NCBI RefSeq assembly: GCF_040939785.1
Contig: NZ_CP162553.1
Span: 2,976,001 to 3,040,000 of the forward strand
DNA: 64,000 bases
DNA from: Bradyrhizobium lupini
GTDB taxonomy: Bacteria > Pseudomonadota > Alphaproteobacteria > Rhizobiales > Xanthobacteraceae
Direction: 5' to 3'
Made by a program: the position numbers and the translations under genes. The first letter of the stretch is position 1. Each line of letters begins with the position of its first letter. This document shows, piece by piece, positions 25,721 to 34,103 of this stretch. The notes beneath the pieces were generated by a model. The model ran no database searches and was not told the DNA's origin. It was given only the letters and a program-made list of their open reading frames with translations.

Positions 25721-26620
25721 CTATCCACCGCCTCCAAAAAACCGGTTCAGCTCGTACGCAGTCTGCTGCGGAAGCTCCTCCGGGAAGAAGTGCCCGCCAT
25801 CAAGCGGCTTTCCGTCGATGTCATCTGCCCACGCCCGCCAGAGCCCCAAGGGGCCGCCCTCGCTCGCATACCACGCGTTGAGGGGGCCGCGACCGCTCCA
25901 GAGCACGAGCACAGGGCAGTCAATTCGGCGGCAGGAACGACGGTCCGCCACATCGTGCGCGTGATCGAGTGTCGCGGCCGCACGATATTCCTCGCAGATC
26001 GCGTGAACATGCGCCTCATCGCTCAACGCGTCGATATAGGCTGCTCGCACCGCCGGACTGAAGCTGCCGGCCGAAGACCCCCAGCCATGCAGCGCATTGT
26101 CGATGATGGCGTCGGGGGCTGCCGACAATAACCGCTCGGGAAGAGGTTCAGGCTGCGCAAGCAACGACCACGGCCAATAGCCGACCGTCAGGTTCTTGTC
26201 GGCGCGCTCCCAGGCGTCGGCAATAGGAACGACATCCAGGACGGCAAGCCGCTGCACGCGTTCGCGGTGATCAAGCGCGAGCCGAAAGGCGACACGGCCG
26301 CCACGATCATGGCCCGCGACCGAGAAACGGTCGAAGCCGAGTTTCGTCATGACGGACACCATGTCGTTTGCCATTGCTCGTTTTGCATATGGCGCATGGT
26401 CCGGACTGGAGGGAGGACAATCGCTCCGGCCATATCCGCGAAGATCGGCGCAGACCACGGTGAAGTTTTGCGCGAGCAACGGCGCAACGTCTCGCCACAT
26501 CAGATGCGTCTGCGGAAATCCGTGCAACAGGAGAACGGCCGGCCCCGAACCGGCCCGACGGATGAAGATCCGGGCCTCGTCCGCCTGAACATCGGCGGCG
26601 TCGAAATCCTCGAACTGCAT
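25721..26620 (-). CDS. Alpha/beta hydrolase, fluoroacetate/haloacetate dehalogenase-like
   Basis: 299 residues from the ATG at 26620, which has an excellent AAGGAGAG ribosome site. By memory alignment to Rhodopseudomonas fluoroacetate dehalogenase (RPA1163), conserved features are nucleophile Asp105 in GHDRGGR (both Arg retained), Asp129 in LAVLDVVP, Tyr212 in CEEYRA and His277 in GGHFFPEE. Of the halide-pocket residues Trp is kept (W151) but the neighbouring His is Pro150. Likely role: hydrolytic dehalogenation of a haloacid, or an ester/epoxide if the pocket change matters. It converges with the 25080 gene and is downstream of an SDR gene on the same strand. Confidence 0.82.
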   Translation of the reverse strand: MQFEDFDAADVQADEARIFIRRAGSGPAVLLLHGFPQTHLMWRDVAPLLAQNFTVVCADLRGYGRSDCPPSSPDHAPYAKRAMANDMVSVMTKLGFDRFSVAGHDRGGRVAFRLALDHRERVQRLAVLDVVPIADAWERADKNLTVGYWPWSLLAQPEPLPERLLSAAPDAIIDNALHGWGSSAGSFSPAVRAAYIDALSDEAHVHAICEEYRAAATLDHAHDVADRRSCRRIDCPVLVLWSGRGPLNAWYASEGGPLGLWRAWADDIDGKPLDGGHFFPEELPQQTAYELNRFFGGGG

Positions 26621-26850
26621 TGGCCCTCTCCTTCCGAACGACGGCAAGCCAACAAGCGAGCACCGGACGGGCCCGGTGTCCTCGTGTTGACGCCCGGCGC
26701 CATCCTGGGTTCCTTCCCGGATGGCATGCTCTGGGCTGATCGCGCTTACGCTTGGCAGCTCCACCGACGGCGACGGGATGCGCTTCGGCATGGTACGAAC
26801 GAACCCAAGCTCAGCCAAGCAGGACATGCATGATCGAGGACGCCCCAAAA

Positions 26851-26881
26851 CAAAAAATGGCGCGCGCAAGGCGTGCCATTT
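26851..26881 (-). terminator. Rho-independent terminator after the SDR gene
   Basis: Read on the minus strand, AAATGGC / GCCATTT flank a GC-rich imperfect hairpin, followed by TTTTTTG (plus-strand A-run 26852-26857). It lies 20 bases past the SDR stop codon. Confidence 0.7.
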
Positions 26882-26901
26882 CCTTCTGTAAACCAACAAA
26901 T

Positions 26902-27654
26902 TCAGCGAAGGCCGCCGGCGACGTGAAGCGTCTCGCCCGTGACGTAGGATGCGTCGTCCGAAGCGAAGAAGGCCACCGCGGCAGCGATCTCCTCGACCTT
27001 GCCGACTCGGCCAAGCGGAGTGGTGGATTCGATCCAGTTTCGCATGTCGCCCTCGTGCAGGCCGGCGGACACGACCCCCTCGGTGACGATCATGCCGGGA
27101 TTGACGGCGTTGACGCGGATCTTGCGCGGCGCCAGTTCCTTGGCCAGCACGGCGGAGATCGCATCCACCGATGCTTTGGTGGCGGAGTAGACGGCGCCGT
27201 TCGGCGGCGCGAGGGTCGACGCCGCGGAGCTGATGTTGATGATGCTTCCGCCATTGGCGTTGAAGTGCCGCGCCGCCTCTCCTGAGACCAGGAGGAGGCC
27301 CAGCACATTGAGATCGAACTGCTTGTGGAAATGCTCCGGCGTGATGGCCTCGAGCGGCGCGAACTCGTAAACGCCCGCGTTGTTGACGAGGATGTCGATC
27401 GCACCGAGCGCCTTCACGGTATCCGCGACTACGCTTTTCACGTCCTTGGCATCGGCCAGATTACCGTGAACGGCGATCGCTTTGCCGCCCTTGGCGACAA
27501 TGGCGGCGACCACGCTGTCGGCGGCCTGTTTGCTGGCGCTGTAGTTGACGGCGACCGCCGCACCCTCGGCTGCGAGCCGCGCGGCGATTTCGGCACCGAT
27601 GCCTTTGGATGCGCCGGTCACGAGCGCAACTTTTCCTTCGAGTCTCTTGGTCAT
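26902..27654 (-). CDS. SDR family oxidoreductase, FabG-like
   Basis: 250 residues from the ATG at 27654 with a GGAGA ribosome site. Canonical classical SDR: TGASKGIG nucleotide loop (about 14-21), NNAG (about 90), Ser and the YxxxK pair in GAVYSATKA, and PGMIVTEG. NAD(P)H-dependent reduction or oxidation of a carbonyl or alcohol, substrate unknown. It is divergent from an ArsR-type regulator across a perfect palindrome, so it is the probable target of that regulator. It ends with its own terminator. Confidence 0.9.
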   Translation of the reverse strand: MTKRLEGKVALVTGASKGIGAEIAARLAAEGAAVAVNYSASKQAADSVVAAIVAKGGKAIAVHGNLADAKDVKSVVADTVKALGAIDILVNNAGVYEFAPLEAITPEHFHKQFDLNVLGLLLVSGEAARHFNANGGSIINISSAASTLAPPNGAVYSATKASVDAISAVLAKELAPRKIRVNAVNPGMIVTEGVVSAGLHEGDMRNWIESTTPLGRVGKVEEIAAAVAFFASDDASYVTGETLHVAGGLR

Positions 27655-27685
27655 CACATTCTCCATCATCCGGCGCGACGCCGAT

Positions 27686-27718
27686 ATTCAATAGTTCAAT
27701 ACTAGTGAACTATTGAAT
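27686..27718. promoter_or_regulatory. Perfect 12-bp-arm palindrome, candidate ArsR-family operator
   Basis: ATTCAATAGTTC (27686-27697), spacer AATACTAGT, GAACTATTGAAT (27707-27718) are exact inverted repeats between the divergent SDR and ArsR-family genes. The right arm overlaps a candidate -35 (TTGAAT, 27713-27718) spaced 17 bases from a candidate -10 (TATATT, 27736-27741), so binding would block the regulator's own promoter. Confidence 0.8.
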
Positions 27719-27747
27719 GAGTTCAAGGGAGGTGCTATATTTTGTGC

Positions 27748-28059
27748 ATGGTGCAGTTCGTTCACCCATCGCGGAGCGAGATTTCACTGGCTGGGGTGCT
27801 GGGAGCGCTCGCGGACCCTATGCGGCTGCGGATCGTCAAAAGCCTGGCCGCACAGAGTGATTGCATGTCGTGCACCGAGGCGGCGCCCTGCCCTGACATG
27901 GCGAAGTCGACCCTGTCGAACCATTTTCGCATCCTGCGCGAGGCCGGCCTGATCCGGACGTCAAAGCAAGGCGTCCAGCACCGCAATGTCCTGCGCGAGG
28001 AGGACATCAACGCGCGGTTTCCGAAGTTGCTGAAGATGATCCTGAGCTATCCGGAGTGA
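27748..28059 (+). CDS. ArsR-family winged-helix transcriptional regulator
   Basis: 103 residues. ArsR HTH: LAGVLGALADPMRLRIVKSLA (about 14-34), then DMAKSTLSNHFRILREAGLIRTSKQGVQHRNVLR. Three Cys (CMSCTEAAPC) sit before the recognition helix, near where metal- or thiol-sensing ArsR proteins carry ligands. Start is ambiguous: GGGAGGT (27727-27733) is ideally spaced for the TTG at 27742, whereas the ATG at 27748 would fit a leaderless message from the -10 at 27736. It probably represses itself and the divergent SDR. Confidence 0.88.
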   Translation: MVQFVHPSRSEISLAGVLGALADPMRLRIVKSLAAQSDCMSCTEAAPCPDMAKSTLSNHFRILREAGLIRTSKQGVQHRNVLREEDINARFPKLLKMILSYPE

Positions 28060-28120
28060 GCCGTTCCCCCACTCTTGCGCAAGGTGCGACCGACGTTTCC
28101 ACCGGAGCGCGGCCAAAACA

Positions 28121-28149
28121 AAAATGGCCCGCGTGAAGCGGGCCATTTT
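28121..28149. terminator. Bidirectional terminator between ArsR gene and tRNA-fMet
   Basis: Perfect 12-bp stem AAAATGGCCCGC / GCGGGCCATTTT with a GTGAA loop. T-runs lie on both strands, serving the plus-strand ArsR gene and the minus-strand tRNA gene (its 3' end is 28 bases away). Confidence 0.85.
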
Positions 28150-28176
28150 CGGATCGGGACCGGTAAGGTCCGAACT

Positions 28177-28253
<77 letters not shown>

Positions 28254-28565
28254 TTAACCGTTGCTTTGCCTTCGTGAAAGCGCCGGGGACGGTGAATGAA
28301 GGGCCGGCGCTGTTCGCGTGGCTTGCTTCGTCCGTCCCGAAGGCTTCCTTGGAAGGCAACCCCGGGCAAAGCCCGTTGGGTGCGGGCGGTATGTACCAAC
28401 CCGGGGTGCCTTTGGAAAGGGCTGTGGGGACGTTTTTTTCGACTTTATGACAGCGCGGTGGACGAATTTGCAGCCTATTTGGCCGGCCCTTGCCAGAAGT
28501 TCCACAAGGGGCCAGCTTGCGGCAACAAAACCAGGCGGAAACGCCACTTAATGGGGGAGAACGCC
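28254..28565. other. Intergenic region upstream of aldehyde dehydrogenase
   Basis: 312 bases between the tRNA and the aldehyde dehydrogenase start. It should hold the divergent promoters. A G/C-rich potential hairpin around 28355-28412 (AACCCCGGG against CCCGGGGTG) is the only structure I notice. No gene seen. Confidence 0.45.
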
Positions 28566-30023
28566 ATGGACCACGCCTTGGATCGCCCCTCAGATCGCCC
28601 CCCGCCGAGCGCCCCGCTTCGGGGCCTCGAAGACGCCTTCCATGCCATGGTCGAGCGGTCGCGGGCCGAGCCGGCGCCTGGCCTCGCCGAGCGGCTCGAC
28701 CGGCTGGCGCGGTTGCGCACTGTCGTCGCCGACAACGAGGAGCGCTTCCGGCAGGCGATCTCGGCCGATTTCGGTCACCGCTGCGCGGTCGAGACCAATA
28801 TCGCCGAGACCATGATGGTGTTCTCCGAGATCCGTCATGCCACCAAGCACCTCAAGAGCTGGATGGCGCCGCAGCGCGTTTCGACGGCGCTGCAATTCCT
28901 GCCCGCGCGCAACCGGCTGATGCCGCAGCCGCTCGGCGTCGTCGGCGTCATCGCGCCCTGGAATTATCCGCTGCAGCTGACGCTCGCGCCCGCCATCGGC
29001 GCGCTCGCCGCCGGCAACCGCGTCATCATCAAGCCGAGCGAGCTCGTGCCGCATTTCTCAGCGCTGCTGAAGGAGACGGTCGCCGCGCGGTTCGACGCTG
29101 CGGAATTGCTCGTCACCGGCGTCGAAGACGAGGTCGCAAAGGCCTTCGCGCATCTGCCGTTCGATCATCTCGTGTTCACCGGCTCGACCCGGGTGGGGCG
29201 GCTGGTGGCGGAGGCCGCGGGGCGTAACCTGACGCCCGTCACACTCGAGCTCGGCGGCAAGTCGCCTGTTATCATCGACGCCTCGGCCGACCTCGAAGAG
29301 GCCGCCGAGCGCATCGCCTACGGCAAGCTGCTCAATGCCGGGCAGACCTGCATCGCGCCGGACTATGTGCTGGTGCCCGAGCGCGCGTTGCAGGCCTTCG
29401 CCGAAAAAGTTCGCGCGCAGATGCGGCGCATGTACGGCACCGATCCCGCCAACAAGGATTACACCTCCGTGATCTCCGACCGGCATTATGCGCGGCTGGA
29501 AAATCTCGTCGCGGATGCGGCAGGCCGCGGCGCAAAGATCCTGCAGCCGGCGGAACCGGACGATCCCAACTGGAAGGCGCACCGCAAATTCCCGCCGACG
29601 CTGATCGTGGGCGCAACCGAAGACATGGCGGTGATGCAGGAGGAGATTTTCGGCCCCGTACTGCCCGTGCTCGGCTATCGCGAACCGGCCGATGCCATCG
29701 CCTTCGTCAACGCCAGCGACCGGCCGCTGGCGCTGTACTGGTTCGGCAAGGACCGCGTTGCGCGCGACGAGGTGCTGGCGCGCACCGTCTCCGGCGGCGT
29801 CACCATCAACGACTGCCTGTTCCACTTCGCGCAGATCAACCAGCCGATGGGCGGCGTCGGCGCATCCGGCACCGGCGCCTATCATGGCGAATGGGGCTTT
29901 CGCACGTTCAGCAAGCTGAAGCCGGTGTTCTATCGCTCGAAATTCAACCGCCTCGCCGACCTCTATCCACCCTATGGCGGCAAGATCGCGCGGCTGGAGA
30001 AGATGATGCGATTCATGTCGTAG
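28566..30023 (+). CDS. Coniferyl aldehyde dehydrogenase-like aldehyde dehydrogenase
   Basis: 485 residues from the ATG at 28566, preceded by GGGGGAG. Aldehyde dehydrogenase features: VIAPWNYPLQLTLAP (about 122-136), the catalytic Glu in LELGGKSP, the catalytic Cys in NAGQTCIAPDY, and EEIFGPVLPVL. The lack of a long N-terminus and the C-terminal PPYGGKIARLEKM tail fit the coniferyl-aldehyde/class 3 subgroup (CalB-like). It oxidises aromatic or medium-chain aldehydes with NAD(P)+. A GMC oxidoreductase gene follows on the same strand after a repeat element, a pairing that would oxidise an alcohol to an acid. Confidence 0.88.
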   Translation: MDHALDRPSDRPPPSAPLRGLEDAFHAMVERSRAEPAPGLAERLDRLARLRTVVADNEERFRQAISADFGHRCAVETNIAETMMVFSEIRHATKHLKSWMAPQRVSTALQFLPARNRLMPQPLGVVGVIAPWNYPLQLTLAPAIGALAAGNRVIIKPSELVPHFSALLKETVAARFDAAELLVTGVEDEVAKAFAHLPFDHLVFTGSTRVGRLVAEAAGRNLTPVTLELGGKSPVIIDASADLEEAAERIAYGKLLNAGQTCIAPDYVLVPERALQAFAEKVRAQMRRMYGTDPANKDYTSVISDRHYARLENLVADAAGRGAKILQPAEPDDPNWKAHRKFPPTLIVGATEDMAVMQEEIFGPVLPVLGYREPADAIAFVNASDRPLALYWFGKDRVARDEVLARTVSGGVTINDCLFHFAQINQPMGGVGASGTGAYHGEWGFRTFSKLKPVFYRSKFNRLADLYPPYGGKIARLEKMMRFMS

Positions 30024-30035
30024 GTTTCAGCACCT

Positions 30036-30115
30036 GTCATTGCGAGCGCAGCGAAGCAATCCAGAATCCCTCCGCGGCAAAGGTCTGGATTGCTTCGCTT
30101 GCGCTCGCAATGACG
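30036..30115. repeat. Inverted intergenic repeat, family B
   Basis: Arms 30036-30064 and 30085-30115 are inverted copies differing by an indel and the end base; key words are TCATTGCGAGCGCA and GAAGCAATCCAG. The element sits between the aldehyde dehydrogenase and GMC genes on the same strand. A degenerate half-copy is at 58425-58446. Confidence 0.85.
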
Positions 30116-30143
30116 GAAAGAATGAATGCAGGGGGAAACATCA

Positions 30144-31736
30144 GTGACGGACACATTCGATTTCGTCGTCGTGGGCGCGGGCTCCGGCGGCTGCGCGGTG
30201 GCGGGGCGGCTGTCGGAGGATGCGGGGACATCCGTGGCGCTGCTCGATGCCGGCGGTCGGAACGACAATTGGCGGATCACCACGCCGTTCGGACTGGCTT
30301 TGCCATACAAGGCGGCGAACTGGGGTTTCGATACCGTGCCGCAGAAGGGATTGAACGGCCGGATCGGCTATCAACCGCGCGGCAAGGGACTCGGCGGATC
30401 CTCGGCGATCAACGCCATGGTCTATATCCGCGGCAACAAATGGGACTACGACCACTGGGCCTCGCTCGGCAATGCCGGCTGGTCATATGCGGACGTGCTG
30501 CCCTATTTCAAGCGCTCGGAGAACAACGCCGATTTCGACGGCGCCTATCATGGCAAGGGCGGCCCGCTGCATGTCAACAGACTGCGCGCGGACAATCCGA
30601 TCCACGACATCTTCCATCAGGCCGCCCGCGAGGCGCAGTTCCGCATCCGCGAGGACTTCAATGAAGAGGATCACGAAGGGCTCGGCAGCTACCAGGTGAC
30701 CCAGCACAATGGTGAGCGCTGGAGCGCGGCGCGCGCCTATCTGCATCCCCACATGGACAAGCGCGCCAATCTGCGTGTCGAGACGCAGGCGCATGCCACG
30801 CGCATCCTGTTCGAAAGTGGGCGCGCGGTCGGCATCGAATATGTCCAGGGCAAGCAGACAAAGAAGCTACGCGCCCGTCGCGAGGTGATCCTCGCCTCCG
30901 GCGCCTTCCAGTCACCGCAATTGCTGATGCTGTCGGGCATAGGCGACGGCAAGGCGCTTGCCGCCCACGGGATCGACGTCGTGCATCATTTGCCGGGCGT
31001 AGGACGCAATCTGCAGGATCATCCGGATTTCGTGTTCGTCTACGCCTCCGACTATCCACACTTCGTCCATTCGTCGCTCGGCCGGCTACCATCCCTGCTC
31101 CGCGCCATCCAACGATACCGCCGGGAGCGGCGCGGCCTGATGACCACCAATTTCGCCGAGTGTGGCGGCTTCCTGAAGACCCGGGCCGACCTCGATGTGC
31201 CCGACATCCAGCTGCACTTCATCATCGCGACGCTCGACGACCACGGCCGCAAGAAGCACAAGGAGGCGGGCTTCTCGTGCCATGTCTGCCTGTTGCGGCC
31301 GAAGAGCCGTGGCAGCGTCTGGCTGAAAAGCGCCGATCCGCTGGCAGCGCCGCTGATCGATCCGAATTTCTTGGGCGAGGCGGAGGATCTCGAGACGATG
31401 GTCGCGGGCTTCAAGACGACGCGAAGGCTGATGGAGACGCCCGCGATGCGCGCGTTGCAGAAGAAGGACATGTTCACGTCCGATGTGAGAACGGACGACG
31501 ATATCCGCGCCATCCTGCGCGCGCGTGTCGACACCGTCTATCACCCCGTCGGCACCTGCAAGATGGGCACCGACGCGATGGCCGTGGTCGATCCGGCGCT
31601 GAAGGTGCACGGCGTGGAAGGTCTGCGCGTCGTCGACGCCTCGATCATGCCGACACTGATCGGCGGCAACACCAATGCGCCGGCGATCATGATCGGCGAG
31701 AAGGCGGCGGATATGATCAGGGGCGAGATGCGGTGA
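30144..31736 (+). CDS. GMC family FAD-dependent oxidoreductase (choline/alcohol dehydrogenase-like)
   Basis: 530 residues from a GTG at 30144, favoured by GGGGGA 7 bases upstream (an ATG at 30126 is in frame but overlaps that ribosome site). N-terminal FAD-binding VVVGAGSGGCAVAGRL, GMC signature GKGLGGSSAINAMVYIRG at about 80-97, and the C-terminal catalytic region YHPVGTCKMG with a later NTNAPAIMIGEK. It oxidises primary alcohols to aldehydes with FAD. Together with the upstream aldehyde dehydrogenase it would form an alcohol-to-acid pathway. Confidence 0.9.
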   Translation: MTDTFDFVVVGAGSGGCAVAGRLSEDAGTSVALLDAGGRNDNWRITTPFGLALPYKAANWGFDTVPQKGLNGRIGYQPRGKGLGGSSAINAMVYIRGNKWDYDHWASLGNAGWSYADVLPYFKRSENNADFDGAYHGKGGPLHVNRLRADNPIHDIFHQAAREAQFRIREDFNEEDHEGLGSYQVTQHNGERWSAARAYLHPHMDKRANLRVETQAHATRILFESGRAVGIEYVQGKQTKKLRARREVILASGAFQSPQLLMLSGIGDGKALAAHGIDVVHHLPGVGRNLQDHPDFVFVYASDYPHFVHSSLGRLPSLLRAIQRYRRERRGLMTTNFAECGGFLKTRADLDVPDIQLHFIIATLDDHGRKKHKEAGFSCHVCLLRPKSRGSVWLKSADPLAAPLIDPNFLGEAEDLETMVAGFKTTRRLMETPAMRALQKKDMFTSDVRTDDDIRAILRARVDTVYHPVGTCKMGTDAMAVVDPALKVHGVEGLRVVDASIMPTLIGGNTNAPAIMIGEKAADMIRGEMR

Positions 31737-31746
31737 CTCTACCTCG

Positions 31747-31790
31747 TCGTCCCGGCCTAGTGCGCAATTGCGCATGGGGGGCTGGGACGA
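31747..31790. repeat. Nested hairpin between convergent genes
   Basis: Outer arms TCGTCCCGGC (31747-31756) and GCTGGGACGA (31781-31790) pair with one G-T wobble. Inside is the perfect palindrome TGCGCAATTGCGCA (31761-31774). It lies between the convergent GMC and SDR genes and may act as terminator; the outer words resemble another common rhizobial intergenic repeat. Confidence 0.6.
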
Positions 31791-31800
31791 TAGCAGCTTC

Positions 31801-32562
31801 TCAATTCAGCAAGAACCCGCCGTCCACCGTCACCACACTGCCCGTCATGTACCGCGAGGCCTTCGAGGCCAGCAGCAGGATCGCGCCGTCGAGATCGGAC
31901 TCGGCGCCGATGCGGCGCTGGGGAATGCGCTCGGTCAGGCGCTCGCCCGGCGGCGTCGCCCAGAACGCGTGGTTCATCTCGGTGTCGATGTAGCCGGGTG
32001 CCAGCGCGTTGACGCGGATGTTCTGCCCCGCAAGCTCCAGCGCCATCGCTTTGGTCGCCTGGATGATGCCGGCCTTGGAGATCGCGTAAGGCGACACCGC
32101 CTTCAGCACGCCGGTGCCGAGCACGGAGGCGATGTTGACGATGTTGCCTGCCTGCTTGCGCGCGATCATGCGGCGCGCGATCTCGGTCGCGAGGAAATAG
32201 GCGCCCTTGAGATTGGCGCCCATCACCGCGTCCCAATCGGCCTCGGTCTGCTCGGTCGCGAGCTTTTCGATCGCGATGCCAGCATTGTTGATCAGCACCG
32301 TGACCGGGCCGAGCGCGGCTTCCGTGGCATCGACGGCCCTGGCGATCGATGCGATGTCGGTGACGTCGAGCGCGACGGCGGCGGCGCGGCCGCCCTTGCC
32401 GCGGATCTCGTCTTCCAGGCTCTTCAGCTTGTCGGTCTGCCGCGCCGCGAGCGCGACGGCCGCGCCATGTGCCGCCAACACCCGGGCAAATTGCCGCCCC
32501 AAGCCCTGGCTCGCACCTGTGACGAGGATGGTTTCTCGACTGACGTCGAATAGGTCTGACAT
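31801..32562 (-). CDS. SDR family oxidoreductase
   Basis: 253 residues. Classical SDR motifs: TGASQGLG (about 15-22), NNAG (about 91-94), IVNIAS, the catalytic pair in SPYAISKAG, and PGYIDTEMN. It ends with the C-terminal signature TGSVVTVDGGFLLN. NAD(P)-dependent alcohol/ketone oxidoreductase, of the type often associated with 3-hydroxyacyl-CoA or glucose dehydrogenation; substrate unknown. It converges with the GMC gene and is divergent from the CvpA-like gene at 32681. Confidence 0.9.
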   Translation of the reverse strand: MSDLFDVSRETILVTGASQGLGRQFARVLAAHGAAVALAARQTDKLKSLEDEIRGKGGRAAAVALDVTDIASIARAVDATEAALGPVTVLINNAGIAIEKLATEQTEADWDAVMGANLKGAYFLATEIARRMIARKQAGNIVNIASVLGTGVLKAVSPYAISKAGIIQATKAMALELAGQNIRVNALAPGYIDTEMNHAFWATPPGERLTERIPQRRIGAESDLDGAILLLASKASRYMTGSVVTVDGGFLLN

Positions 32563-32680
32563 TGGGCGCGTCCCTGAGCTTTGGGGTCATCGGTTTTGGC
32601 CATCAATACAGACGATTTTAACGATCTGAAACCGGAATGATCGGTTCTGCGTTCACTCGTTCCATGGCAGGCTCCCGCGC

Positions 32681-33193
32681 ATGAACAGTTTCGATCTCGC
32701 CGTCTATGCGGCGCTCGCCATCGCGATCGGCTTCGGTTTCAGGACCGGCCTGCTCGGCAGCGCCATGACGATCCTGGCCTATCTCCTCGCCGCCCCCATC
32801 GCGGTTGCGCTGATGCCGCTGATCGTCCCGCAGGTCGCGGGCAATCCGAATGCGCCGCTGCTGCAGAACTGGATCTGGTTCTTCGGCATCTTCGTGGTGG
32901 TCGGCATGCTGTTTGGACATCTCGGCCGGCTGGCGCTGAGCGACACGATACGCGACGCCGGCATCGGCGACCGCCTCGGCGGCGCCGCGCTCGGCGCCAT
33001 CAGGGTCGGCCTCGTCGCCACCACCTTGGTGCTGGTGTTCGACCAGATCGTGCCGGCCAACCGGCAGCCGCCGTTCCTCGCCGGTTCGCATCTGCGGCCG
33101 CTGTTCTCGACGGTCGGCCAGATGGGCTTCAAGTCGCTGCCGCCGGAGGCGGCCTCCGCGATCGACCGTCTCAAGCAGGAGCGGCGCATCTGA
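32681..33193 (+). CDS. CvpA-family inner-membrane protein
   Basis: 170 residues with four hydrophobic helices (about 5-20, 25-50, 60-80, 100-125) beginning MNSFDLAVYAALAIAIGFGFRTGLLGS. The FDLxVYxxLxxxxxxGFRxG opening and following helices match CvpA (colicin V production) proteins, which affect envelope and cell-shape functions. The tail is soluble and helical. No purF neighbour, unlike the enterobacterial cvpA locus. Confidence 0.7.
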   Translation: MNSFDLAVYAALAIAIGFGFRTGLLGSAMTILAYLLAAPIAVALMPLIVPQVAGNPNAPLLQNWIWFFGIFVVVGMLFGHLGRLALSDTIRDAGIGDRLGGAALGAIRVGLVATTLVLVFDQIVPANRQPPFLAGSHLRPLFSTVGQMGFKSLPPEAASAIDRLKQERRI

Positions 33194-33320
33194 TGAGGCG
33201 CATTTGCATCGCCGCGCAAGCGTGCATGCATTTTGATGCGAGCCAATCCCTTATCAGCGGCGCCAAGGTTGGCTAGAATAGCGGCTCTAAAAACCTGCCT
33301 GACATTACGGGAGTGAAACA

Positions 33321-34103
33321 GTGGATCTTGGGATCAAAGGCCGCCGCGCCATCGTCTGCGCATCCAGCAAAGGCCTCGGACGCGCCTGCGCCATCTCGCT
33401 GGCCGAGGCCGGCGTTCACGTCACGCTGACCGCGCGCGGCGCCGAGGCCCTGAAGAAGACGGCCGACGACATCCGCAAGGCCTATCCTGGTGTGACCGTC
33501 ACCGAGATCGTCGGCGACATCACGACGCCGGCGGGCCGCGAGGCGGTGCTGAAGGCCTGCCCCGAGCCGGATATCCTGATCAACAATGCCGGCGGACCTC
33601 CGCCCGGCGATTTCCGCAACTGGACCCGCGACGACTGGATCAAGGCAATCGATGCCAACATGCTGACCCCGATCGAGCTGATCAAGTCGACGGTGGACGG
33701 CATGATGGCCCGCAAGTTCGGCCGCATCGTCAACATCACCTCGGCGGCGGTGAAGGCGCCGATCGACATCCTCGGTCTCTCCAACGGCGCGCGCGCCGGC
33801 CTCACCGGCTTCATCGCCGGCCTCTCGCGCAAGACCGTGATCAACAACGTCACCATCAACGGCCTGCTGCCGGGCCCGTTTGAGACCGATCGCCTGCGCA
33901 GCACCGCGAAGGGGGAATCCGAGAAGCGCGGCATCACGCCGGACCAGGTTCTGGCCGAGCGCGCCAAGCTCAATCCCGCGGGCCGCTTCGGCGATCCCGA
34001 GGAGTTCGGCTACGCCTGCGCATTCCTGTGCGGCGCCAAGGCCGGCTTCATCACCGGGCAGAACCTTCTGCTCGATGGCGGTGCCTTCCCGGGAACGCTG
34101 TGA
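33321..34103 (+). CDS. SDR family protein with atypical active site (Ser/Arg in place of Tyr/Lys)
   Basis: 260 residues. It has the Rossmann loop CASSKGLGRA (13-22), NNAGGPPPGDF (88-98), the serine of IVNITSAA (about 141) and TGQNLLLDGGAF at the C-terminus. Where classical SDRs have YxxxK it reads S154-N-G-A-R158. This LSNxxR variant exists in a recognised SDR branch (from memory), so it is probably not a recent mutation, but chemistry may differ. The final TGA overlaps the GTG start of the quinone oxidoreductase gene (34100), so the two are translationally coupled. Confidence 0.85.
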   Translation: MDLGIKGRRAIVCASSKGLGRACAISLAEAGVHVTLTARGAEALKKTADDIRKAYPGVTVTEIVGDITTPAGREAVLKACPEPDILINNAGGPPPGDFRNWTRDDWIKAIDANMLTPIELIKSTVDGMMARKFGRIVNITSAAVKAPIDILGLSNGARAGLTGFIAGLSRKTVINNVTINGLLPGPFETDRLRSTAKGESEKRGITPDQVLAERAKLNPAGRFGDPEEFGYACAFLCGAKAGFITGQNLLLDGGAFPGTL

